From Blastochloris tepida (GTDB lineage: Bacteria > Pseudomonadota > Alphaproteobacteria > Rhizobiales > Xanthobacteraceae), in contig NZ_AP018907.1 of assembly GCF_003966715.1 (NCBI RefSeq), positions 2,468,001 through 2,532,000 of the forward strand: a DNA stretch of 64,000 nucleotides, in the 5' to 3' direction. This document shows, piece by piece, positions 20,214 through 31,400 of this stretch; positions within the stretch are counted from its first letter, which is position 1; every line of letters starts with the position of its first letter. Made by a program: the position numbers and the translations under genes. Under the pieces are notes generated by a model. It had not been told where the DNA came from and searched no databases. It saw nothing but the letters and a program-made list of their open reading frames with translations.

Positions 20214-20295
20214 TTAGCCCGCCCATCTCGTTTTGGCGAGCGGCAGGGCCGCTTGCCGGATGAATTTGGAGACCCTGCGGAAGACCCGCGGGCGT

Positions 20296-20646
20296 TCAGC
20301 GCGAGACCGGCGGCTGCGGCGGTCCCGGCGGCTTGATCTGGTCGAGGATGCCCTGACCTTCAGCCGGTGCCGATGCCGGCGCCCCGGCCGGCGCGCCCGC
20401 CTTGTCGAGGATCGACGTGGGCTCGCGGCTGTAGCCGGCCAGCATCGACAGCGCCAGGCTGGTGCTGAAGAAGATGGCGGCCAGGATGGCGGTGGTCCGG
20501 GTCAGCACGTTGGCGGTGCCGCGCGAGGACATGAAGCCGCCGCCACCGCCCATGCCGAGGCCGCCGCCCTCCGACTTCTGCAGGAGCACGACCCCGACCA
20601 GCGCGAGCACGACCATCAGGTGGATGACGATGAGAACGGTCTGCAT
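20296..20646 (-). CDS. secG: Preprotein translocase subunit SecG
   Basis: 116 residues. Two membrane helices (about 3-23 and 55-75) flank the Gly-rich cytoplasmic loop GGGLGMGGGGGFMSSRGTANVLTRTTAI, which is diagnostic of SecG. A Pro/Ala-rich tail follows, as usual in Alphaproteobacteria. SecG assists SecYE/SecA in protein export through the inner membrane. It lies between tpiA and pyrG on the same strand. Confidence 0.95.
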   Translation of the reverse strand: MQTVLIVIHLMVVLALVGVVLLQKSEGGGLGMGGGGGFMSSRGTANVLTRTTAILAAIFFSTSLALSMLAGYSREPTSILDKAGAPAGAPASAPAEGQGILDQIKPPGPPQPPVSR

Positions 20647-20804
20647 GACTCAAAGCAAATAGGCCGGGGCGGACCCGATCGGAAGGGCACGCCCGCGGCC
20701 GGACCACGGTTGGTGCGGCTCTTACACGATCGCTTCGGGCATTTCCACCCGCGCGAATGCGGTAGCAGGGAGAATGCCGGGATCAGGGACCCGGCACCGG
20801 GCAT

Positions 20805-20852
20805 GGGTCCCCTTCCCGCGCCTCGCTGTCGCGAGGCGCGCCGGGGACGACC
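20805..20852. repeat. Palindromic repeat, family 1, copy C
   Basis: GGGTCCCCTTCCCGCGCCTCG, TGT, then CGAGGCGCGCCGGGGACGACC, lying between tpiA and secG. Same outer boxes as copies A, B, D and E, with a different stem sequence. Confidence 0.75.
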
Positions 20853-20860
20853 AGCCGCCT

Positions 20861-21616
20861 TTACCGGTAGACCCCGGCAATCGCCAGGAAATCGGCCGCC
20901 TTGAGGCTGGCGCCGCCGACCAGGGCGCCATCGACATTGGCCACCGCCATCAGCTCGGCCGCGTTGTCCGGCTTCACCGAGCCGCCATAGAGGATGCGGA
21001 TGCCCTGCCCTTCGGCGCCGAAACGCTCGACCAGCCGGTCGCGAATCATGGCGTGGACCTCGGCCACGTCGGCGGTGGTGGGGGTGAGGCCGGTGCCGAT
21101 CGCCCACACCGGCTCGTAGGCGATCACCGTGTCGGCGGCGGTGGCGCCCTCGGGCACCGAGCCGTCGAGCTGGCGGCGCACCACCTCCAGCGTGTGGCCG
21201 GCCTCGCGCTCGGCGCGGGTCTCGCCGACGCAGACGATGGCGACGAGCCCGGCCCGGCGGACCGCCGCCGCCTTGGCGTGGACCACCGCGTCGCTCTCGC
21301 CATGGTCGGCGCGACGCTCGGAATGGCCGACGATGACCGCGCCGGCGCCGGCATCCTTCAGCATTTCCGCCGAGATATCACCGGTGTGGGCGCCGGAGGG
21401 CTTGGCGTGGCAGTCCTGGGCGCCGACCTCCACCGCCTCGCGCGGCTCGGCGGCAAACTCGGCCACCAGCGTGAAGGGCGGGCACACCAGCACCTCGGCG
21501 CGCCCGGCCGCCCCGCCGGCCACCGCCGCCGCCACCGAGCGGAATTCGGCGATCGAAGCCCGGAACCCGTTCATCTTCCAATTGCCCGCAACCAGCGGGC
21601 GGCGCGGCGCCACCAT
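20861..21616 (-). CDS. tpiA: Triosephosphate isomerase
   Basis: 251 residues, normal TIM length. The active-site Lys is in GNWKMNGF, the His in VIGHSERRA, and the Glu in [11 protein letters not shown]; phosphate-binding loops [12 protein letters not shown] and [10 protein letters not shown] close the barrel. It interconverts dihydroxyacetone phosphate and glyceraldehyde-3-phosphate in the cytoplasm. Divergent from the PpiD-like gene. Confidence 0.97.
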   Translation of the reverse strand: MVAPRRPLVAGNWKMNGFRASIAEFRSVAAAVAGGAAGRAEVLVCPPFTLVAEFAAEPREAVEVGAQDCHAKPSGAHTGDISAEMLKDAGAGAVIVGHSERRADHGESDAVVHAKAAAVRRAGLVAIVCVGETRAEREAGHTLEVVRRQLDGSVPEGATAADTVIAYEPVWAIGTGLTPTTADVAEVHAMIRDRLVERFGAEGQGIRILYGGSVKPDNAAELMAVANVDGALVGGASLKAADFLAIAGVYR

Positions 21617-21765
21617 GATGTCTCCCCCACCTCTTTATCGCTCAGGCATAGCCGGTCTTGCGGCCGCGAGCACGTCGGATTGCTCCTGGCGCAGCGTGCC
21701 CCTATGGTAGGAACCAAAGGGCGGCGCGCGCCGCCTGTTTTCATTTGGAATCCGGATTTCGGTCA

Positions 21766-23652
21766 ATGCTCCAGTCCTTGCGAAAAGGCGCGGCGAGCTG
21801 GGTCGCCAAGATTTTCCTCAGCCTCCTGGTGGTGTCGTTCGCCATCTGGGGCATCGGCGACATCTTCCGCGGCTTCGGCCAGCGCAACGTCGCCACGGTC
21901 GGCTCGACCGACATTTCGACCGAGAGTTTCCGCCAGATCTACAATCAGCGGCTTCAGGCGCTCGGCCGTCAGGCCGGCCGGCCGATAACGCCGGATCAGG
22001 CGCGGGCGTACGGCTTCGACCGGCAGATGCTCGCCGAAGTGCTGGCCGAGGCCGCCCTGGACGAGCGCGCCCGCCAGCTTCGTCTCGGCATCGGCGACGA
22101 GGAGCTGATCCGCCGCATCCACGACAATCCGTCCTTCCGTGGGCCGAGCGGCCAGTTCGACCGCAATCTGTTCGATCAGGTGCTGCGCTCCAACGGCTAT
22201 TCCGAGCTGACCTACATCGACGCCGAGCGCAAGCTCGCGCTGCGCCAGCAGCTCGCCCGCGCCATCGGCGGCTCGGCCGAGGTGCCGCACACGCTCGCCA
22301 GCCTCGTCGACACCTTCCGCAACGAGACGCGCAAGGTCGAGTTCGTCACCCTCGACCGCACCGCCGCCGGCACCATCGCGGCCCCGGCCGACGATGTGCT
22401 CAAGGCCTATTTCGAGGAGCGCAAGGCCGCGTTCCGGGCGCCGGAATACCGCAAGGTGGTGGTGCTGCCGGTCACCGTCGAGACGCTGTCGAAGGCGGTC
22501 GAGGTGACCGACGCCGACGTGCGCGCCTATTTCGACGCCCACCGCGACCGGTTCGGCGCGCCCGAGCAGCGCACCCTGCAGCAGATCGTGTTCCCCACCG
22601 CCGACGAGGCCAAGGCCGCCAGTGCCAAGATCGCCGGCGGCGAGAGCTTCGAGAGCGTGGCGGCCGCCCGCGGCCTGAAGCCGGCGGACATCGAGCTGGG
22701 CACGGTGACCCGCGCCGGGATTCTCGACCCCACGGTCGCCGAGGCCGCTTTCGCGCTGGCCGAGGGGACGGTGAGCCAGCCGATCCAGGGCCGGTTCGGC
22801 CACGTGCTGGTGCGCGCGCTCAAGGTGCAGCCGGCGCAGTCCAAGCCGTTCGAGGAGGTGTCCGGCCAGATTCGCCAGCAGATCGCCGGCGAGCGCGCCA
22901 AGCGCGAGCTGCTCGACCGCCACGACAAGGTGGAGGACGAGCGCGCCGCCGGCCTGACGCTGGCCGAGGTCGGCGCCAAGCTCGGCCTGCCGGTCGAGAC
23001 CGTCGAGGCGGTCGACCGTTCCGGCCGCGACATGGATGGCAAGCAGGTTCCCGCCTTCCCCGCCCGCGACGAGGTGCTGGAAGGCGTGTTCAAGACCGAG
23101 CTGCGGGTGGAGAACGACCCGGTCCAGCTCGGCAGCAACGGCTTCGTCTGGTACGAGGTGGCCGGCATCACCAAGGCCCGCGACCGCAGCTTCGACGAGG
23201 CCAAGGCGCAGGTGCTGGCGCGCTGGCAGGAGGAGCAGGCGGCCGAACGGGTGAAGGCCAAGGCCGATGACCTGCTCGAACGGCTCGAGTCCGGCCAGAC
23301 GCTGGAGACGGCCGCCAAGGCGCTCGGCCTCACCGTCTCGACCGTGGCCGAGGTGCGCCGGGCCGGCACCAAGGAGCTGCCGGAGGCCGCCGTCGCCGCG
23401 GTGTTCACCACCGCCCCGGGCACCGCGGTCTCCGCGCCCGGCGAGGACGCGGTGTCCCGTCTGGTGATCCGCGTCGTCGAGGCGCGCACGCCCGATGCCA
23501 GCAAGATGCCCGAGCGGCTGCAGGCCGATCTGCGCCGCGCCCTGGAGGACGACCTGCTCGCCCAGTTCGTCACCGGGCTGGAGATCGAGCTCGGCGTGAC
23601 GGTCAACACCCGGATCCTCAACCAGATCGTCGGCCGCGACGCCGGCTCCTGA
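21766..23652 (+). CDS. PpiD-like periplasmic peptidyl-prolyl isomerase / chaperone
   Basis: 628 residues from ATG 21766. An N-terminal signal-anchor helix (about 14-34, AKIFLSLLVVSFAIWGIGDI) is followed by a SurA-N-like chaperone region, a parvulin-like PPIase domain about residues 265-360 (LQQIVFPTADEAKAASAKIAGG), and a C-terminal chaperone half. It probably helps fold secreted and outer-membrane proteins at the periplasmic face of the inner membrane. It sits upstream of trpE on the same strand, a conserved arrangement in Hyphomicrobiales. Further in-frame upstream sequence (from 21658) is not conserved-looking and was not used. Confidence 0.88.
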   Translation: MLQSLRKGAASWVAKIFLSLLVVSFAIWGIGDIFRGFGQRNVATVGSTDISTESFRQIYNQRLQALGRQAGRPITPDQARAYGFDRQMLAEVLAEAALDERARQLRLGIGDEELIRRIHDNPSFRGPSGQFDRNLFDQVLRSNGYSELTYIDAERKLALRQQLARAIGGSAEVPHTLASLVDTFRNETRKVEFVTLDRTAAGTIAAPADDVLKAYFEERKAAFRAPEYRKVVVLPVTVETLSKAVEVTDADVRAYFDAHRDRFGAPEQRTLQQIVFPTADEAKAASAKIAGGESFESVAAARGLKPADIELGTVTRAGILDPTVAEAAFALAEGTVSQPIQGRFGHVLVRALKVQPAQSKPFEEVSGQIRQQIAGERAKRELLDRHDKVEDERAAGLTLAEVGAKLGLPVETVEAVDRSGRDMDGKQVPAFPARDEVLEGVFKTELRVENDPVQLGSNGFVWYEVAGITKARDRSFDEAKAQVLARWQEEQAAERVKAKADDLLERLESGQTLETAAKALGLTVSTVAEVRRAGTKELPEAAVAAVFTTAPGTAVSAPGEDAVSRLVIRVVEARTPDASKMPERLQADLRRALEDDLLAQFVTGLEIELGVTVNTRILNQIVGRDAGS

Positions 23653-23802
23653 TCCGCCCCGGCCACGCGCGCGGGCAGGCGATCCGCCCGCCTGCGCCGT
23701 TGCGCCCGCGAAGGCGCGACACGCCGCAGCCAAGAAAAGCCTCGCTTCAAGCCCCATTCCAAGCCCAAACCAAGACCAGCCCAGACAAGCCGAAGTCATG
23801 CC

Positions 23803-25311
23803 ATGCTGAAGATCGAGCCCGCCATCGAGGCGTTTCCGGCCGACCGGCCGAGCGTGGTGTGGACGACCCTGGTCGCCGACCTCGAAACCCCGGTCTCCGC
23901 CTTCCTGAAGCTCGCCGACGGGCGGCCCAATGCGGTGCTGCTCGAATCGGTGGAGGGCGGCGCGGTGCGCGGCCGCTACTCGATCCTGGCGCTGGCGCCG
24001 GACGTGATCTGGCGCTGCCGGGGCACGTCCTCCGAGATCAACCGCCACGCCCTCACCCGGCCCGACGCCTTCGAGCCGTGCGCCGAGCCGCCGCTGCAGG
24101 CGCTGCGGGCGCTGGTCGGCGAATCGGCGATCGACCTGCCGCCCGGCCTGCCGCCGATGGCGGCCGGCATCTTCGGCTATCTCGGCTACGACATGGTGCG
24201 GCTGATGGAGAAGCTGCCCTCCGACAAGCCGGACCCGATCGGCGTGCCCGACGCCATCCTCATCCGCCCGACCGTCGTCGTGGTGTTCGATGCGGTGCGC
24301 GACGAGATCACGATGGTGACGCCGGTGCGCCCGGCGGCGGGCGTGAGCCCGAGCCAAGCCTATGCCCGCGCCGTCGACCGGCTGACCGAGATGGTCGAGC
24401 GGCTCGATGCCGCGCTCGACAAGACGCCGCCGGCCGCCGACCTCTCCTGCCTCACGGCGGAGATGACGTCGAACACCACGCCGGAGGAGTATCACGCGAT
24501 GGTGGCGAAGGCGAAGGAGTACATCCTCGCCGGCGACATCTTCCAGGTGGTGCTGGCGCAGCGGTTCGAGGCGCCGTTCACGCTGCCGCCGTTCGCGCTC
24601 TACCGGGCGCTGCGCCGGGTCAATCCGGCGCCGTTCCTGGTCTATCTCGCCTTCGACGACTTCTCGGTGGTGTGCTCGTCGCCCGAGATCCTGGTGCGGC
24701 TGCGCGACGGCAAGGTGACGATCCGGCCGATCGCCGGCACCCGGCCGCGCGGCGCCACCCAGGCCGAGGACCACGCGCTGGAAGCCGAGCTTCTCGCCGA
24801 CCCCAAGGAGATCTCCGAGCATCTGATGCTGCTCGATCTCGGCCGCAACGATGTTGGCCGGGTGTCGTCGATCGGCTCGGTCTCCGTCACCGACAAGTTC
24901 TTCATCGAGCGCTACAGCCACGTCATGCACATCGTCTCCAATGTCGAGGGGCGGCTCGATCCCAAGCGCGATGCGCTCGATGCGCTGGTGGCGGGCTTCC
25001 CGGCCGGCACGGTGTCGGGCGCGCCCAAGGTGCGGGCGATGCAGATCATCGACGAGCTGGAGAAGGACAAGCGCGGCCCCTATGCCGGCGCCATCGGCTA
25101 TTTCGGCGCGGACGGCGACATGGACACCTGCATCGTGCTGCGCACCTCGGTGGTGAAGGACGGCCGCATGTATGTGCAGGCCGGGGCCGGCATCGTCCAT
25201 GACAGCGTGCCGGCGAGCGAGCAGGCCGAATGCGTCAACAAGGCGAAGGCGCAGTTCCGCGCCGCCGAGGAGGCGCGCCGCTTCGCCGCCGGAGCCGGCC
25301 GCGGGCAGTGA
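23803..25311 (+). CDS. trpE: Anthranilate synthase component I
   Basis: 502 residues: an N-terminal domain (about 1-180) and a chorismate-binding C-terminal domain with TRPRGATQAEDHALE, DLGRNDVGRVSSIGSV, HIVSNVEGRLDPK and VSGAPKVRAMQIIDELE. It converts chorismate to anthranilate together with TrpG. It is not fused to TrpG, although many rhizobia have a TrpEG fusion. The trpGDC genes lie 9.5 kb further on, beyond the RTX/phosphatase block. No leader peptide or attenuator was found in the 150 bp upstream. Confidence 0.96.
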   Translation: MLKIEPAIEAFPADRPSVVWTTLVADLETPVSAFLKLADGRPNAVLLESVEGGAVRGRYSILALAPDVIWRCRGTSSEINRHALTRPDAFEPCAEPPLQALRALVGESAIDLPPGLPPMAAGIFGYLGYDMVRLMEKLPSDKPDPIGVPDAILIRPTVVVVFDAVRDEITMVTPVRPAAGVSPSQAYARAVDRLTEMVERLDAALDKTPPAADLSCLTAEMTSNTTPEEYHAMVAKAKEYILAGDIFQVVLAQRFEAPFTLPPFALYRALRRVNPAPFLVYLAFDDFSVVCSSPEILVRLRDGKVTIRPIAGTRPRGATQAEDHALEAELLADPKEISEHLMLLDLGRNDVGRVSSIGSVSVTDKFFIERYSHVMHIVSNVEGRLDPKRDALDALVAGFPAGTVSGAPKVRAMQIIDELEKDKRGPYAGAIGYFGADGDMDTCIVLRTSVVKDGRMYVQAGAGIVHDSVPASEQAECVNKAKAQFRAAEEARRFAAGAGRGQ

Positions 25312-25342
25312 GGCAGCGCCTGGGCGATTGATACGGCCTACT

Positions 25343-25387
25343 CTTTCCTCTCCCGCCCGGGCGCAGGCGCTTGTGGGAGAGGGAAAG
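25343..25387. repeat. Palindromic repeat, family 2 (CTCTCCC...GGGAGAG), copy A
   Basis: CTTTCCTCTCCC pairs with GGGAGAGGGAAAG across a GC-rich loop of about 20 bases. It lies between the convergent trpE and RTX genes and could terminate both. Related copies are at 43137-43288 (as an inverted pair) and 60696-60746. Confidence 0.7.
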
Positions 25388-25482
25388 GGAGCGCGGCTCC
25401 CGGCCATTAGGCCTTTCGAGCAACTCCGCTGGAAACCGTGTGAAGCTCCGGCCCTTGCGGGCCGGGGCCTCGCACAGTTCGA

Positions 25483-28400
25483 TCACACGAAGCGGAAGTC
25501 GTCGGCGGTGAGCTGGGCCGCGGTGACGCCCCACAGCCCCACGCCATTGGTGCCGTAATCGGCCCAGATCGCGAGATAGCCGCTGCCGGTATCCACCATC
25601 GCCGCCTGGACCGCGGCGAAGTCGGCGAACACCTCGGTCGAGAACTCGATCTTGTCCGTGCCCGCCGCGAAGTCCTTCACCTGATCGATGCCGAAGCCGG
25701 CGTTGAACACGAAGGTGTCCGCCCCCGCATCGCCGATCAGGATGTCGTTGCCGGTGCCGCCATCCAGCCGGTCATTGCCGGCACCGCCCTTCAGCGCATT
25801 GTCGGCGCCGTCGCCGATCAGCGTATCGGCGTGCTCGGAGCCGATGACCTGCTCGATGCCGCTGAAGGTGTCGCCCTCGGCATCGCCGCCGCTGCCCTGC
25901 GCGGTGGCGAGGTTCACCGTCACGCCCGTGGCCGAGGCGGAGTAGACCACGCGGTCGATGCCCGCGCCGCCATTCTGCGCGTCCGCGCCAGCACCGGCAT
26001 AGATGATGTCGTTGCCGCCGCCGCCATTCACCGTGTCGTTGCCGGCCCCGGCCTGGAAGACGTTGTCGCCGTCGTCGCCGGTGAGCGTGTCGCCATAGGC
26101 CGAGCCGATGATCTGCTCGATGCTGTCATAGGTGTCGCCCTCGGCGTCGCCGCCGCTCCCACGCCCAGTCGCGAGGTTGACCGTGACGCCCGAGCCGGCG
26201 GTGGAGAAGACCGCCGTGTCGATGCCCGCTCCGCCGACCAGCACGTCGGCACCGGCGCCGCCGATCAGATAGTCGTTGCCATCATATCCGATCAGCGTGT
26301 CGTTGCCGGTGCCGTCCCACAGGATGTCGTTGCCGAGCGCGCCGGTGAGCGTGTTGTTGCCGGCATCGCCGTGCACCGTCTGGGCCGCGGCCTGCAGCAC
26401 CGTGTCGCCGCGATAGTCGAGGTTCTGGATGCGGGTGTCGTTCGCCCGGTCGGTGTCGGCGACAGCGTAGGGCGTGTCGGAATAGGTCGCCGCCATGTAT
26501 TCGGCGAACGCATCCTGCTCGGTGCCCTCGGCGGCGAAGGTCGCCACCTGCCCGGCATCCGGCACCAGATCCGGCGTCAGATTGACGACGTTGGCGAAGG
26601 CCGGATCCGCGGCGATGAAGCTCGCGAACGGATAGCTGTCGCCGCCGGTGAGCAGGAAGCTCAGGGTGACAACCCGGATCGCCATGTCGGCATCGACGAC
26701 AAGCTCGCCATTCGCAACCAGGGCGATGGCCGGAACGCCGTCATCGTTGAGAATCGCCGCCGACAGCACGCGGTTGCCGGCCGGCAGATCCTTGTCGAAC
26801 GAGAAGGCGATGCCGCCGATCTGCGCAAACTGGCCCGGCGTGGCGGTCGCCGTGGTGGCGGCCACCGCGTGCTCGAGAACCAGCAGAAGCTGGGCGGCGG
26901 TGACGGTGACCAGCGACAGCGAATTGTTGAAGCGCAGCGAGTTGGCGATGTCGAGCTGCGAGACATCGCCTTCCTGCTTGCCGACCTCCGCATTGGCGAC
27001 CGGCGGGCTCTCCACCGCATCGTCGCCGACCGCGTAGACGGTGCCGATCGAGTCGCGGATGCCGCCGCCATTCTTGATCGACACCATCACCGTGGCATCG
27101 ACCTTCTGCGCGTACCACAGATTGGCGTCGGCGGTGAGATCGCCGAGATTGGTCTCCTCGGTGCGCGCCTCCGAGCGGCGGCCTTCGAGATAGACGTCGG
27201 TGGAGCCGAAGATGTTGCCGTCCTGCGCGTCGATCACCGCGCCGACCGCCTGGGCGATGTCGTCGACGAGATCGCCGCGGCTGCCCTCGGCGAACGGATT
27301 GGCGTCGTCGGCATCGATGTCGCCATCGGCATCGACGTCGATCACGTCCGCATAGAGGCTGTCGACCACCTCGTCGGTGGTGGCGTAGGCGCCGTTGACC
27401 GCGGTGTTGGGCGTGTAGACGACGTCGCCATTCTCGTCGAAATCGACCACGAGGCGGCCGACATAGGAGTATTCGCCGTCGGTGTTGACGATCAGCGTGG
27501 TCTTGCCGTCGGCATTGGTGGTGACGATCGGATATTCGCCGGCCGCGCTGTCGCCGGTGCGCAGCGTGTCCTGCTCATCGGCCAGCAGCGTGTGCGAGCC
27601 GCCGGCGACGATGACGTCGACGCCGTGCAGCAGCGGCGCCAGCTCCTGTTCGAGCGCAAGCTGCTGCAGGTGGCTGACCAGGATGATCTTGTTGATGCCC
27701 TGGGCGAGCAGGGCGTCGATGGTCGGCTGCAGGATGGCCGCCAGCGCCGCCATGTCGTTCACGTCATCGCCGATCACCTCGACGCCGCCGGTCGAGGAGA
27801 TGGCCTCGACGATCTGGGTGGTGGCGCCGACGATGCCGATCTTCTCGCCGCCCTCCTCGATGATGGTGGCGGGCGCGATCTTCTTGCCGATCGTGGCGGC
27901 CGGCGGGAAGCCGGAATAGTTCGCCGCATCCTGGATGGTGCCGGTGTAGACCGAGGCCAGATTGCTGTCGCCGGAGAAGGTCAGATTGGCGGCGAGATAC
28001 GGGAACTGCGCGCCGGGGTAGGTCGCGGTCTGCTTGATGATGTCGGCGAACGCCTTGGTGCCGGCGTCGAACTCGTGATTGCCGATCGCCGACGCCTGCA
28101 CGCCGATGATGTCGAGCATCGTCATGTCGGCGGTGCCGAAGCCGGGCGAGATGTTCAGCGTGCCGGTGGGCAGGCCGTAATAGGTTTCAAGCGCGGTCTC
28201 GTAGACCTCCTTCAGCGAGGCGTCGCTGCCGGCGCTGAAGAACGGGCTGGGGATGAAGTTGTCGCCCGACGACAGGGTGATCGAGTTGGCGTAGGTCTCT
28301 TCGAGATAGTCGACGATGGCGGCGAAGTTGCCGGCGCGGTCGACCGCCTTCAGACCGGCCTCGAAGTCCGAGGCGTGCAGGATCTGGAGCGTGTAGGTCA

Positions 28401-31400
28401 CTTGCGGGGTCTCCGTGAGATCGAGTCCAATGATCAGCGGATCGTGGTCGGAGACGCGAACAGCGGTGTCCGCATCGTAGATGGCGGTGTCGCGGCCATA
28501 GTCGGTGTTGTAGTCGAGGGCGTCGGCCTCATCGGCATTGATGTGCCAGGTGGTGACGCCGGTGACCTGCGAAGCAAGGCTCGTGCTGGCGAAGATGTAG
28601 TCGAGCGTGCCGGTCTGGCCGTCGAACACGTAGGAATAGGCGTTGCCTTCGCGCGCCTGCAGATCCTCGTAGCCGGCGTCCTCGATGATGCCGATCGCAT
28701 CCTCCATAGCGTAGGCGTTGAAGTCGCCGAGCAGGAGGATGTCGGTATCGCCCGAGCCGGTGGGATCGCTCGCCGCCCAAGCGGTGAGCGCGGTGGCCGC
28801 CAGCTCGCGCTGATTCTGCCAAGCGCCCTGGCCGTCGAGCTGGTCGGCATCGGCGCCGGTGCCGCTACCGCTCTTCGACTTGAGATGATTGGCGATGGCG
28901 GTGAATTCCTCGCCGGTCGCGAGTTCGGTGAAGGTCACCGCCAGCGCGTTGCGGCTGGTGTTCGCGCCGTCGAAGATGCCGCCGACCGTGCTCAGTCCCA
29001 AGAGATCGCCAAGGCCGAGCGCCGCCAGATCGGAGTCGTCGAGGATCTCGATCGTGGTGCCGATCGACACCTCGACCACCGAGGGCTTGTAGATGAAGCC
29101 GACGGCGATGGCGTCGGTACCGACGAACTGCTGGCCGGGCCGCACCCAGTCGTAGGTGCCGGCGCCGAGCACGGCGTTGAGCTCATCGACGAGATATTCG
29201 ATCGCGTTGCCGGACGAGCCTTCGCGGAAGTCGTTCTCCAGCTCGATCAGCGCCAGCACGTCGGCGTCGATGGCGATCAGCGCATTGACCAGCTTGTCGG
29301 TCTGGCGGGCGAACTCTTCCGCCGTGTTGGCACCGCGCGGCTCCGCACCGATCGCCGTGGTCGCGCCATTGTCGAGCGTGACGAAGTAGTTCAGCACGTT
29401 GAAGCAGGCGACCTTGAGGTCGCCGCCGACATCGGCCGGCGTGTCGGTGCGCGCATTCGCGCCATCCTCGAAGGTGTTGGTGCCGTCCTCGACCGAGCGG
29501 ACGCGCCAGGTCGCGCCCGAGGCGGAGTTGCCGGCCCACTGATAGTCGAGCACGCCGGTGAGCCCGGTCACGGTGTCGCCCATGCGCGGCGCCGTGTCGG
29601 TGTTGTAGACCGGGCCGAAGCCGTCGAGATTGGTGATGGCGGTGTTCTGGACGTTGAGGCCGTCATCATAGGTGATGGTGCGGGCGCCGAGCGCCTGCAG
29701 ATAGGCCTGGTAGGCTTCGGCGTCCGGCGCGTTCTCCTGGGTGAACTGCTCGGGGCGCTCGCCCGCCACCAGCTTGATCTCGTTGAAGCGGTCGAGATTG
29801 TACTGCTCGGTGACGGTCAGCGTCTCGGGAATGGTGACCAGCATGCCCTCATAGGCTTCGAGGTCAGGCTGCCAGTCGCCGTCCTGGCTCAGCGTCGCAT
29901 CCGCCGCCGGCAGGTCGATCTCGACCGCCATCGTGTTGATGTCGGCAACCGCGTTCGCTTCCAGAACGGTGATGCTGGAGGCTGTGATTTCGGTGAGGCC
30001 GTAATACTCGCTCACCTTGCCGGTGACGCGCACGCGGTCGCCGACATTCACGTCCACCGAGCCGCCATAGATGAAGATGCCCTCGGAGGTGAGCGGGTTG
30101 CCGTCGGCGTCGAACGCCTCCTCCTGCAGGTAGAAGCCGTTGAGGTTGCGCGCGCCGTCGGCGTCGCCATTCTGGAAGTCGCCGACCACGATGGCCTCGA
30201 CCGTCACGGTCTGGCCGGCCATGGCGCTGGACGCGCCCTCGCCCTGGATCGCGCTGATCTTGGTCACCGCCGGGTCTTCGAGGTCATAGACGGTGACGGA
30301 GCCCGAAACCTCGTTGGCCGTCATCACGAAGGCGCGGCCGGTCGGGCTGTCGGCGGCCGAGACGAAGGTGATCACCTCCGGGCCGTAGTCCTCGCTGGTC
30401 GGCGCGAGATAGGTGACGTACTTGGCATCCGACGGCGTGGAGACGTCCCAGACCATGATGCCGCCGATGCGCTCCAGCGCGACGAAGGCGTAGGTCTTGC
30501 CATTGACCTCGCCGACCGCGACGCCTTCCGGCTCGGCGCCCTTGTTGTCGGAGCGGGTGTCGAAGCCGCCGCCATTCTCGCCGTTGAACACCGCCGAGGC
30601 GTTGGGAAGCGCGGCGATGATCTGCTCGAAGTCGCCGCCGGTCTCCTCGATCTTGACGATGGTGCCGTCGTCATTTTGCTGGAAGATCGAGAAGCCGCGG
30701 CCGCCGAACGAATAGAGATCGGTCGCGCTCGACCAGGTGGTGTCGAGATTGAGCCGCGCATAATCCGCCGGCGCCGTGCCGCCGGTCACCGCCGAGGCCC
30801 GCGCCTCGTTGTAGCCGTCGGCGCCGCCATTGACGATGCGCGAGTCGCCCTCATTGGCGGTGATGAAATAGGTCACGCCGCCGATCTCGAACGAGGCGAT
30901 GGCGTCGGGCTGCAGCAGGCCCTTCACCGGGTCGTTGCCGACCGAGATCGAGGCCGTGTTGCCCGCACCGTCGCGGTCGGAGAAGTCGGCCTCGTTGCCG
31001 GGCAGGCTGAAATCGACATAGCCCAGCGGCAGGATCGACACCGGCTTGTCGGCCGCGGCGTCGGCGAGGTCGATCACCGCCACCGCATCCACCTCCTGCA
31101 GCGTGACATAGGCCTTGGTGCCGTCCGGCGACACCGCGATGTATTCCGGCTCGATGTCCTGCGAGGCGGTCGGCACCGCGCCGGCCGCCGTGCCGGTGTA
31201 GGTCTTGATGCCGAGGGTGGCGAGCAGCGCCTCGCTGCCGTCGAGCGCCGTGAAGCCGATGGTGTTGCGCACATCCGCCGTGGCGGCGCCGCCGGACATA
31301 TCGATGATCGTCACCGAGCCCGAGGCATTCTCGATCACGCCGGCCGCCGTGTCGTTGTAGGGCTCGGCCTCGTTGGCCACCAGCAGCAGCGTTCCATCCT

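Noticed and set aside
21763..25407. A 1214-residue open frame on the minus strand opposite the PpiD-like and trpE genes
   Set aside because: A shadow frame: no recognisable motif, and two well-supported genes on the other strand.
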